DNA from: Thermoflexus sp.
Lineage (GTDB): Bacteria; Chloroflexota; Anaerolineae; Thermoflexales; Thermoflexaceae
Reading direction: 5' to 3'
Assembly (NCBI GenBank): GCA_017743605.1
Contig: JAGHYO010000055.1
Location: 1-11,990, forward strand
Length of the DNA: 11,990 nucleotides
The position numbers were made by a program, and so were the translations under genes. Under the pieces are notes generated by a model that was given only the letters and a program-made list of their open reading frames with translations, did no database searches and had not been told where the DNA came from. Positions 5,987-11,990 of this stretch are shown one piece after another (the stretch's first letter is position 1; every line of letters starts with the position of its first letter).

Positions 5987-7321
5987 TCATCCAGCGGAGG
6001 CCAGGAGAGCCCGCCAGGGGATCAGGCGGAGTCGGGCGATGCGCAGACCGTCCATCGCCTCCACTCGCAGGCGCACGCCACCGGCCTCCACCTCATCCCC
6101 CACCCGGGCGATGCGGCCCAGCCGTCCCAGCACAAACCCGGCGATGGTCTCATAGTAAGGGTCCCGCAGGTCCAGCTGGAACCGTTCGTTGACCTCCTGG
6201 ATCGGAAGCAACCCGCTGATCAGATAGGAGCCATCGGGCATGGCCACCACGTCCGGCTCCTTGGGCTCCATCCGCTCGTGGAGCTCTCCGACCAGCTGCT
6301 CCAGCACATCCCGCAGCGTGACCAGGCCTGAGGTCCCCCCGAACTCGTCCACCAGGATGGCCAGATGCTCCTCTCGCTCTCGGAATTGACGGAGCAAGTC
6401 ATCCACGCGGACGGAGTCGGGCACCACCATCACCTCGCGGCACAGATCGCGGGCCCGGACAGGGCGTCCGTCGCGCCAGGCGGCCAGCGCTTCCCGCAGA
6501 TGCACCACCCCGATGATGTGGTCCAGATCCCTCTTGTAAACCGGGAACTTGCTGTAGCCGGTGCCGATGGCGGCCTCCAGGATCTGATCGAGGGACGCAT
6601 CGGCAGGGACGGCCACGATCTCCGTCCGGGGTACCATGATCTGGCGGGCCGGGATCTGCCCGAGATCAAACACCGCCTCTAAGATCTTCTGGGCCTCTCC
6701 CTCCAGGAGGCCGGCCTCCCCCGATTCGTCGACGATGCGCTTCAGTTCCTCAATGGTATACATCATCCCATAACCGTCCGCGGAGATCCGCAGGGCGCGC
6801 AGCACCAGGTCGGTGGCCCGGTGCAGCATCCAGACCAGCGGACGCAGGATCCAGTAGATCACCCGCATGGGGACCTGGGCGGCTAAGAGCACTCGCTCGG
6901 CGGCCCGCAAGGTGGCGATCTTAGGCACCTGTTCCCCCAGCACGATCTGAAGCCCCAGGATGAACGTCAGGTTCAGGAGGAGCGGAAGGACCTGAAGGAA
7001 GCTGCGCACCAAGGGGTAGGGCGGGGGGAGGTGCAACAGGCGGTCCAGGGTGGCTGCGAGAGTGCGTTCCCCAAACCAGCCCAGGGCCAGCCCGACCATG
7101 GTGATCCCCACTTGCACCGTAGCCAGGATCTCGTCCCGATGCCGGGCCTCCTCCAGCCAGCGCAGGGCGGTCCGCGCGGCCAGATTTCCAGACTCCGCCA
7201 ACACAGCGATGCGGCTCCGCCGGGCCGAGACTACAGCGTATTCCACCGCTGCGAAAAACGCATTCAGGCCGATCAGGCCGAAAACCACCAGCCAGCGCAG
7301 CAATAGAGACCTATCATCCAT
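5987..7321 (-). CDS. CNNM/CBS/CorC family membrane protein (hemolysin C-like)
   Basis: 444 residues with the full family layout. The N-terminal CNNM (DUF21) membrane domain occupies about 5-185, with LNAFFAAVEYAVVSARRSRI (19-38) and ILGLQIVLGEQVPKIATLRA (121-140). An acidic linker IEELKRIVDESGEAGLLEGEA (190-210) leads to a CBS pair, first repeat about 228-282 (MVPRTEIVAV...YSKFPVYKRDLDHIIGVV), second about 295-345 ending DEFGGTSGLVTLRDVLEQLVGE. A CorC/HlyC transporter-associated domain closes it (about 357-436, DGSYLISGLLPI...ETIAGFVLGRLGRI). Related proteins (CorC, YhdP/MpfA, YfjD) are linked to Mg2+ or Co2+ efflux; the name hemolysin is historical. Substrate here is unknown. ATG 7321 has only weak ribosome-site sequence (GGAG/AGGA 18-25 bases upstream). 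First gene of the minus-strand operon. Confidence 0.92.
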   Translation of the reverse strand: MDDRSLLLRWLVVFGLIGLNAFFAAVEYAVVSARRSRIAVLAESGNLAARTALRWLEEARHRDEILATVQVGITMVGLALGWFGERTLAATLDRLLHLPPPYPLVRSFLQVLPLLLNLTFILGLQIVLGEQVPKIATLRAAERVLLAAQVPMRVIYWILRPLVWMLHRATDLVLRALRISADGYGMMYTIEELKRIVDESGEAGLLEGEAQKILEAVFDLGQIPARQIMVPRTEIVAVPADASLDQILEAAIGTGYSKFPVYKRDLDHIIGVVHLREALAAWRDGRPVRARDLCREVMVVPDSVRVDDLLRQFREREEHLAILVDEFGGTSGLVTLRDVLEQLVGELHERMEPKEPDVVAMPDGSYLISGLLPIQEVNERFQLDLRDPYYETIAGFVLGRLGRIARVGDEVEAGGVRLRVEAMDGLRIARLRLIPWRALLASAG

Positions 7322-7368
7322 TGTCTGTCTCGAAGATCCTGCTCCATCAAGAGTATGCGGTCATTTTG

Positions 7369-7396
7369 ATTTTGCACGATTGCGGGCTGCGGTCAA
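7369..7396 (-). promoter_or_regulatory. Candidate sigma70-type promoter for the corC-like/rph operon
   Basis: Read on the minus strand, TTGACC (7396-7391) is followed after 16 bases by CAAAAT (7374-7369). Transcription would start near 7362, about 40 bases before the ATG at 7321. The region is AT-richer than its surroundings. A second -10-like CATACT (7357-7352) has no good -35. Supported only by pattern. Confidence 0.35.
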
Positions 7397-7402
7397 GTCC
7401 CC

Positions 7403-7434
7403 CGAGGGCCCCCGACACCCCCGCCATGCCCTCG
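7403..7434. repeat. Inverted repeat CGAGGGC/GCCCTCG in the divergent intergenic region
   Basis: Arms 7403-7409 and 7428-7434 are perfect 7-base complements separated by 18 bases. A smaller one, CCGGT (7455-7459) and ACCGG (7466-7470), follows. Both lie between the two divergent genes, where an operator would be expected, but no known binding motif is recognised. Confidence 0.3.
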
Positions 7435-7546
7435 ACTCGAAAGAGGTTGGCAGCCGGTTAGAGGACCGGGGCCGGCCTTCCGCAGAGGGATGGGCGGTGG
7501 ATCCTGAGAGGTTTTGACAGTTCCTCCCCGCTAAGATCTCTTTGCT

Positions 7547-8857
7547 ATGTCTGTGCGTACGTCTCGCTATCCCGGGTTCTACCGCCTTCCGCTGACGGAG
7601 CGAGCCCGCTGGGTGGCCGAGCAGGCCGATCTGACCCCGGAGGAGCAGGCCTGGCTGATCGGCGGGGGCTTAACATTAGAGGAGGCCGATCACATGGTGG
7701 AGAACGTGATCGGCCGATTCGTCCTTCCGTTCGCGGTGGCGGTGAACTTCCGGGTTAACGATCGAGAGGTCCTGATTCCCATGGTCATCGAGGAGCCCTC
7801 GGTGGTGGCCGCCCTTTCTCACGCCGCCCGGCTGGCCCGGGCAGGGGGCGGATTCCGAGCAAGCAGCGAGGAGCCCCTCATGCGCGGCCAGATCCAGGTC
7901 GTGGACTTGCCCGATCTCTCGGCGGCGGCCCGGGCGGTGGAGGACCTTCAGGAGGAGATCCGGGTGGTGGCGGAGGCGGCGACCCCCTCCATCGTGGCCC
8001 GGGGCGGCGGCTTCCGCGGCCTGGAGGTGGCCTCCTTCCCCGAGTCCCCAGTGGGGCCGATGCTGGTCGTGCATCTCTTCTACGACGTCCGGGACGCGAT
8101 GGGGGCCAACGCGGTCAACACGGTCTGCGAGGCCGTGGCTCCCCTCATCGCCCGGGCGACCGGAGGGCGGGTGGTGCTGCGCATCCTCTCGAACCTGGCG
8201 GACCGCCGGCGGGCGTGGGCCGAGGTGCGGATCCCAGCGGAGGCCCTAGGGACGCCGGAGCTGCCGGGCGATCAGGTCATCCAGAGGATCCTGGAGGCCC
8301 AGGCCCTGGCGGAGGTGGACCCCTACCGGGCGGCGACGCACAACAAGGGCGTCATGAACGGCATCGACGCGGTGGCCCTGGCCACCGGCAATGACTGGCG
8401 GGCCATCGAGGCCGGCGCCCACGCCTATGCCGCCCGGGAGGGCCGCTACCGTCCCCTCACCCAATGGTGGCGGGACGAGACCGGCGCCCTGTGCGGACGG
8501 ATCGAGCTGCCCCTGGCCGTAGGGATCGTGGGAGGAACCATCCAGGCCCATCCCCTGGCTCGGGTGGCGTTGAAGATCCTGAGCGTCACCTCCGCCCGGG
8601 AGTTGGCGGAGATCATGGCGGCTGTGGGCCTGGCCCAGAACCTGGCCGCCCTGCGGGCCCTGGCGACGGAGGGGATCCAGCGAGGGCATATGGCCCTGCA
8701 CGCCCGGCAGATCGCCATGGCCGCCGGCGCCATCGGCGCTGAGATCGATGCCATCGCCGATCAGATGGTGGCCGATGGGAACATTCGCATGGCCCGGGCC
8801 CAGGAGCTGCTGCAGGCCTGGCGGGCTCAGGCGTGGGAAATTCCCAAAGGAGGATAA
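7547..8857 (+). CDS. mvaA: Hydroxymethylglutaryl-CoA reductase, class II
   Basis: 436 residues, the usual length of soluble class II enzymes without a membrane anchor. It interconverts HMG-CoA and mevalonate with NAD(P)H. The start SRYPGFYRL matches the family N-terminus. Seen: ENVIGRFVLPFAVAVNF (52-68), EEPSVVAALSHAARLARAGG (82-101), DAMGANAVNTVCEA (183-196), ATHNKGVMNGIDAVALATGND (263-283), LPLAVGIVGGTIQAHP (321-336), LAQNLAALRAL (362-372) and GHMALHARQIA (380-390). Catalytic Glu83, Lys267, Asp283 and His381 fall at the same numbers as in the Pseudomonas mevalonii enzyme. Class II enzymes were first known as degradative, but the neighbouring thiolase and synthase support a biosynthetic role. 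No Shine-Dalgarno precedes ATG 7547, so a leaderless or very short leader is possible. Its stop lies within the ribosome site of the next gene. Confidence 0.95.
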   Translation: MSVRTSRYPGFYRLPLTERARWVAEQADLTPEEQAWLIGGGLTLEEADHMVENVIGRFVLPFAVAVNFRVNDREVLIPMVIEEPSVVAALSHAARLARAGGGFRASSEEPLMRGQIQVVDLPDLSAAARAVEDLQEEIRVVAEAATPSIVARGGGFRGLEVASFPESPVGPMLVVHLFYDVRDAMGANAVNTVCEAVAPLIARATGGRVVLRILSNLADRRRAWAEVRIPAEALGTPELPGDQVIQRILEAQALAEVDPYRAATHNKGVMNGIDAVALATGNDWRAIEAGAHAYAAREGRYRPLTQWWRDETGALCGRIELPLAVGIVGGTIQAHPLARVALKILSVTSARELAEIMAAVGLAQNLAALRALATEGIQRGHMALHARQIAMAAGAIGAEIDAIADQMVADGNIRMARAQELLQAWRAQAWEIPKGG

Positions 8858-8861
8858 CACC

Positions 8862-9572
8862 ATGCCCTATCGCGTGGGTCTGGAGCGCGGCGCGGAAGGC
8901 GGGCATCTGGCCTGGGTCCTGGATTACCCGGGCTGCTTCGCCTTCGGCCCCACCGAACGGGAGGTCCTGGCCCGGATCCCCGAGGCCATCCGGGAATACT
9001 TCGCCTGGCTGGGCGCCCATGGCATCCCCGCCGCCGGCCCGGGCGTCCCGGAGGATTTCCGGGTGGTGGAGATCTTCGAGGTTTACACCATCAACGAGCG
9101 ATTCGAGCGGGGCGGCACCCGCGAGATCAACGCCTGGTTCCTGGACGACTGGCGGCCGCTGACCGAGGAGGAGGTGGAATTCGCCCTGCAGGTGCTGGCT
9201 GCCTCCCGGAAGGACCTGCAGGCGGCGGTGGCCGGGCTGCCCGACCCGGTCCTGGATACCGTGCTGCCCGGCCAGCGATGGTCCATGCGGGGAGTCCTGC
9301 GCCATGTGGCCCGGGGGGAGAACTGGTATCTCAGCCGCTTAGGACGGGAGGTGAAGGAACCCCCTGCCGAGGTGTGGGTGCACCTGGAGACGGTGCGCCG
9401 GGCCCTGGAGCAGGCCCTTCGGGACTGGATCGGCCGGTCTCTTGTGGTCGGCGTGGAGGGAGAGTTCTGGTCCCCCCGCAAGGTGCTGCGCCGGGCGGCG
9501 TGGCACGAGCGGGACCACGTGACCCATCTCCATCAGCTGCGCCGGGCGCTGGGCTGGGAACCCTGTTCCTGA
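8862..9572 (+). CDS. HicB-like N-terminal domain fused to a DinB-like helical domain
   Basis: 236 residues. ATG 8862 lies 4 bases after the mvaA stop and is preceded by AAAGGAGGATAA, a near-ideal ribosome site, so it is coupled to mvaA; the frame is open further 5', but that is within mvaA. Residues 1-51 follow the HicB fold pattern: YRVGLERG, GGHLAWVLDYPGCFAFGPT (13-31), then a helix with EVLARIPEAIREYFAWLG. Residues about 100-232 look like a DinB/YfiT-type four-helix bundle: helix 102-124, W140-SMRGVLRHVARGENWYL, and a last helix WHERDHVTHLHQL. His148, His215 and His219 fit the metal-binding His triad of that superfamily (H, then H-x3-H). Such proteins include thiol-dependent S-transferases; HicB domains often occur without a HicA toxin, and none is visible here. 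No function in the mevalonate pathway is known. Confidence 0.78.
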   Translation: MPYRVGLERGAEGGHLAWVLDYPGCFAFGPTEREVLARIPEAIREYFAWLGAHGIPAAGPGVPEDFRVVEIFEVYTINERFERGGTREINAWFLDDWRPLTEEEVEFALQVLAASRKDLQAAVAGLPDPVLDTVLPGQRWSMRGVLRHVARGENWYLSRLGREVKEPPAEVWVHLETVRRALEQALRDWIGRSLVVGVEGEFWSPRKVLRRAAWHERDHVTHLHQLRRALGWEPCS

Positions 9573-9582
9573 ACGCAATGGG

Positions 9583-9606
9583 GTAGGCGCTGCTTCTGCC
9601 GCGACC
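9583..9606. repeat. REP-like unit A4 (degenerate)
   Basis: GTAGGCGC, then TGC-TTCT-GCC and GCGACC. Two or three changes spoil the stem seen in other copies. It lies immediately after the stop of the HicB/DinB gene. Confidence 0.55.
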
Positions 9607-9717
9607 TTCGTCAGCCGAAATCCATGTCGCCATCCTTCACCGCGACCGATGATGGCGAAAAGGAAAAGGCTGTCCGCGAATTGAGAGCGCGAGTACACGA
9701 ACGGGGGAAACGATCCT

Positions 9718-9785
9718 GTAGAAGCGGCTTTCGCCGCGACCCTTGCGTCATCGAAAACTCGGGTTTGGGGCGGAGGCTCCGATCG
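9718..9785. repeat. REP-like pair A5-B5
   Basis: Unit A (9718-9741): GTAGAA, perfect hairpin GCGGC-TTTC-GCCGC, GACC. Unit B (9762-9785) starts GGTTTGGGGC and is worn at its right end. A-to-B start distance is 44 bases, the same as in A1-B1. Bases 9727-9755 are identical to 698-726 in the first island. Confidence 0.7.
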
Positions 9786-9817
9786 TAAGCCGAAATTCAT
9801 TTTCAGCATCCACGTTC

Positions 9818-9885
9818 GTAGGAGCGGCTTCCGCCGCGATCTTATGTCATCCAAGACCGGCGTTCGGGGCGAAAGCCCCTCCGAC
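9818..9885. repeat. REP-like pair A6-B6
   Basis: Unit A (9818-9841): GTAGGA, hairpin GCGGC-TTCC-GCCGC, GATC. Unit B (9861-9885): GTTC, hairpin GGGGC-GAAA-GCCCC, then TCCGAC. Its ends GTAGGAG and CTCCGAC pair imperfectly, so the whole element could also fold as one long hairpin. It is the last full unit before HMG-CoA synthase. Confidence 0.75.
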
Positions 9886-9898
9886 AATAAGACACATT

Positions 9899-9910
9899 GC
9901 GGCTTCCGCC
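9899..9910. repeat. REP-like hairpin core remnant
   Basis: GCGGCTTCCGCC is the core of unit A6 without its GTAGGA and GACC flanks. It could be chance in GC-rich DNA, but it sits 14 bases after B6. Confidence 0.35.
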
Positions 9911-9949
9911 CTGAATTCACCTTAGCACATTAGGAATCGGAGGCTCCTG

Positions 9950-11029
9950 ATGTTGGAGAACGGCCATCGGATCATGAAACCGGCCCGGCCGGTGGGGATC
10001 GTGGGCTACGGCGCCTACGTCCCCCGTTACCGGCTGCCGGGCGTGGAGATCTCCCGGCTATGGACCGGCGGGGCGGAGCCACCCCCCATCCGGGAGAAAG
10101 CAGTGCCCGGGCCCGATGAGGACGTGGTGACCATGTCCATCGAAGCCGCCCGCAACGCCCTGGCCCGGGCGAGCGTCCCTCCGAACCGTCTGCGGGCGGT
10201 GTGGGTGGGCAGCGAGTCCCACCCGTATGCGGTCAAGCCCAGCGGCACCATCGTCGCCGAGGCCCTCGGGGCCACGCCCTTCGTGCAGGCCGGCGACTGG
10301 GAGTTCGCCTGCAAGGCGGGGACCGAGGCGATGCAGGCGGCGGTAGGCCTGGTGGGCTCCGGGATGGCCGATTACGCCATGGCCATCGGGATGGACACCG
10401 CCCAGGGACGGCCGGGGGACGCCCTGGAATACACCGCCGGGGCCGGGGGAGCAGCCTTCCTCATCGGCCCCGCCGAGGAGAGCCTGGCGGTCCTGGAGGG
10501 CTCCCTCTCCTACGTGACGGACACCCCGGACTTCTGGCGGCGGGCCCACGCCCGCTACCCGGAGCATGGAGGGCGCTTCACCGGCGAGCCCGCCTACTTC
10601 CATCACATCACCGAGGCCGCCCGGCGCCTGATGGAGGCCCTGGGAATGCGGCCGGAGGATTACGCCTACGCGGTCTTCCATCAGCCCAACGTCAAGTTCC
10701 CCCAGAAGGTCGCGGCGATGCTCGGGTTTCGCGCTGAGCAGATCCGGGCCGGCTTGCTGGTGGATGAGATCGGCAACACCTACGCAGGGTCCTGCCTCAT
10801 TGGGCTCACGGCCATCTTGGACAACGCCCAACCCGGCGATCGGATCCTGGCGGTCTCCTTCGGTTCCGGCGCGGGATCCGACGCCTTCTCCTTTGTGGTT
10901 ACCGAGGACATCGAGGAGCGCCGGGGCCGGGCGCCTCGGACCCGGGATTACATCGCCCGGCGGGTCGTGATCGATTACGCCACGTATGCGCGCTATCGCC
11001 GCAAGATCGTGATGGACAAGGAAGGATAA
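9950..11029 (+). CDS. Hydroxymethylglutaryl-CoA synthase, archaeal type
   Basis: 359 residues of the initial-condensing thiolase fold, close in length and motifs to archaeal HMG-CoA synthases and shorter than eukaryotic or Gram-positive ones. It condenses acetyl-CoA with acetoacetyl-CoA. Seen: VGIVGYGAYVPRYRL (15-29), GSESHPYAVKPSGTIVAEAL (87-106) with the catalytic Glu89, the nucleophile Cys121 in EFACKAGTEAMQ, GMDTAQGRPGDALEYTAGAG (147-166), FHQPN with catalytic His244, GNTYAGS (275-281) and SFGSGAGSDAF (303-313). ATG 9950 is preceded by CGGAGG; a second ATG at 9974 would cost 8 residues and lacks a good ribosome site. The thiolase begins 9 bases downstream. In archaea this synthase forms a complex with the thiolase and a DUF35 protein, so DUF35 would be expected past the window. 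Confidence 0.93.
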   Translation: MLENGHRIMKPARPVGIVGYGAYVPRYRLPGVEISRLWTGGAEPPPIREKAVPGPDEDVVTMSIEAARNALARASVPPNRLRAVWVGSESHPYAVKPSGTIVAEALGATPFVQAGDWEFACKAGTEAMQAAVGLVGSGMADYAMAIGMDTAQGRPGDALEYTAGAGGAAFLIGPAEESLAVLEGSLSYVTDTPDFWRRAHARYPEHGGRFTGEPAYFHHITEAARRLMEALGMRPEDYAYAVFHQPNVKFPQKVAAMLGFRAEQIRAGLLVDEIGNTYAGSCLIGLTAILDNAQPGDRILAVSFGSGAGSDAFSFVVTEDIEERRGRAPRTRDYIARRVVIDYATYARYRRKIVMDKEG

Positions 11030-11038
11030 GGGGGCACG

Positions 11039-11990
11039 ATGCGGGAGGTCGCCATCATCGGCATCGGGCAGACCCCGGTCGGGGAACACTGGGGCAGGGG
11101 GCTGCGGGAGCTGGCCCTGGAGGCCCTGGAGGCCGCCCTGCGGGACGCTGGGGTGGAGCGGGTGGACGCCCTGCTGGTCGGGAACATGCTTTCGGGTCAG
11201 ATCGAGGCCCAGGAACACCTGGGGGCGCTGGTGGCCGATTTCGCCGGGATGCACGGCGTGGAGGCCGTGAAGGTCGAGGCGGCCTGTGCCTCGGGCGCAG
11301 CCGCCCTGCGCATAGGCTACGCCATGGTCGCCGGCGGCCTGGCGGATCGGGTAGCAGTGGTGGGGGTGGAGAAGATGACCGATGCCTCCGGGGAGCAGAT
11401 CACCGCGGCCCTGGCTACCGCGGCGGACGCGGAATACGAGGCGATCCACGGGCTCACCTTCACCGCTCTCAACGCCCTGCTGATGCGCCGCTACATGCAC
11501 GAACACGGCTACCGCCGGGAGGACTTCGCCCCCTTCTCCATCAACGCCCATCGCAACGCGGCGCACAATCCGTATGCCATGCTGCGCTTCCCCATCACAG
11601 CGGAGGCTTTCGCCTCGGCCCGCATGATCGCCGATCCCATCACGTTGCTCGATGCCTCGCCGGTCTGCGATGGGGCGGCGGCGGTGATCCTGTGCCCGGC
11701 GGAGGAGGCCCGGGCCTTCCAGGAGCGCCCGGTGCGCATCCGGGCCTCGGCGGTCGCCACCGACACCGTGGCGCTGCATGACCGACGGGATCCGCTCTGG
11801 CTGGAGGCGGTGGCCCTCTCCGCCCATCGGGCCTTTCAGCAGGCTGGGGTGGGCCCGGAGGACATCGACTTCTTCGAGCTGCATGATGCCTTCACGATCA
11901 TGGCGGCCCTCTCTCTGGAGGCCAGCGGCTTCGCCCCCCGCGGGCGCGGGGTGGCCCTGGCCCTGGAGGGGTCGATCTTCCGGGAGGGGC
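11039..11990 (+). CDS. Thiolase, archaeal acetyl-CoA C-acetyltransferase type (3' partial)
   Basis: Open from ATG 11039 to the window end, 317 residues visible. AAGGGGG lies 4-5 bases before the start; 9 bases separate it from the HMG-CoA synthase stop. It would make acetoacetyl-CoA from two acetyl-CoA. Seen: VAIIGIGQTPVGEHW (4-18), LLVGNMLSGQ (45-54), the nucleophile Cys83 in VEAACASGAAALRIG, VVGVEKMTD, and near the end FFELHDAFTIMAALSLE, where HDAF replaces the NEAF of classical bacterial thiolases. That change and the short first domain mark the SCP2/archaeal thiolase group, some of which were annotated as lipid-transfer proteins. The final Cys-containing part lies outside the window. Its position beside the synthase supports channelled acetoacetyl-CoA use rather than fatty acid degradation. 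Confidence 0.9.
   Translation, partial: MREVAIIGIGQTPVGEHWGRGLRELALEALEAALRDAGVERVDALLVGNMLSGQIEAQEHLGALVADFAGMHGVEAVKVEAACASGAAALRIGYAMVAGGLADRVAVVGVEKMTDASGEQITAALATAADAEYEAIHGLTFTALNALLMRRYMHEHGYRREDFAPFSINAHRNAAHNPYAMLRFPITAEAFASARMIADPITLLDASPVCDGAAAVILCPAEEARAFQERPVRIRASAVATDTVALHDRRDPLWLEAVALSAHRAFQQAGVGPEDIDFFELHDAFTIMAALSLEASGFAPRGRGVALALEGSIFREG

Larger units (their letters stand above)
9573..9949. other. Gene-free stretch: second REP-like island
   Basis: No credible gene. It begins 10 bases after the DinB-fusion stop with a worn repeat unit, has a spacer of about 110 bases (9607-9717) with one further remnant (ACCGCGACC near 9639-9647), then two complete two-hairpin units whose starts are 100 bases apart, and a last hairpin core. 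The final 35 bases before ATG 9950 hold CGGAGG, the ribosome site of HMG-CoA synthase. Confidence 0.7.

Noticed and set aside
8862..9015. HicAB toxin-antitoxin system
   Set aside because: Only a HicB-like domain is present, fused to another domain, with no small HicA gene on either side.
10058..11884. Very long open frame on the minus strand (608 codons) opposite HMG-CoA synthase and thiolase
   Set aside because: It is a codon-bias shadow of two clear enzymes in GC-rich DNA; His/Gly/Pro/Arg-rich with no domain pattern.

Overview
The window is GC-rich and densely packed. It has one bacterial housekeeping block and a mevalonate block whose HMG-CoA synthase and thiolase are of the archaeal type. 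A Chloroflexota bacterium, probably a thermophile of the Thermoflexus/Anaerolineae kind, is the best guess. Reasons: a transglutaminase/DUF4129 protein, a class II HMG-CoA reductase next to archaeal-type HMG-CoA synthase and thiolase, and islands of short GTAGGAGCGGC-type palindromes. This placement is an inference from gene content, not from a database match.

Layout, left to right. (1) 1-552: C-terminal end of a membrane protein with a DUF4129 tail. (2) 553-943: no gene; an inverted repeat, then a REP-like island of paired hairpins. (3) 944-1769: a class III adenylate/guanylate cyclase gene broken by one frameshift and two TAG codons, all within about 60 bases. It overlaps by ATGA a cellulose-synthase-like family 2 glycosyltransferase (1766-3232), followed by galE (3260-4234). 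(4) A convergent minus-strand operon read from about 7321 down to 4239: CNNM/CBS/CorC membrane protein, RNase PH (rph), an LppM/DUF3153-like lipoprotein and a zinc-ribbon/membrane tail. The last two look like one gene split by a missing base. (5) 7322-7546: divergent intergenic region. (6) 7547-9572: HMG-CoA reductase (mvaA) and, 4 bases on, a HicB-like/DinB-like fusion protein. (7) 9573-9949: second REP-like island. (8) 9950-11990: archaeal-type HMG-CoA synthase and a thiolase that runs off the window.

How the genes work together: thiolase (acetyl-CoA to acetoacetyl-CoA), HMG-CoA synthase (to HMG-CoA) and HMG-CoA reductase (to mevalonate) are the three opening steps of the mevalonate route to isoprenoids. 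The HicB/DinB protein is embedded in that set with no known role there. The glycosyltransferase and galE fit an envelope or extracellular polysaccharide function: galE interconverts UDP-hexoses, and the membrane synthase polymerises a sugar. The dead cyclase was once translationally coupled to the synthase.

Most worth a second look: the HicB-DinB fusion inside the mevalonate cluster, the clustered lesions in the cyclase, the two REP-like islands with a shared ~68-base two-hairpin unit, the split lipoprotein/zinc-ribbon gene, and the galE ribosome binding site held in a hairpin just after the upstream stop codon.
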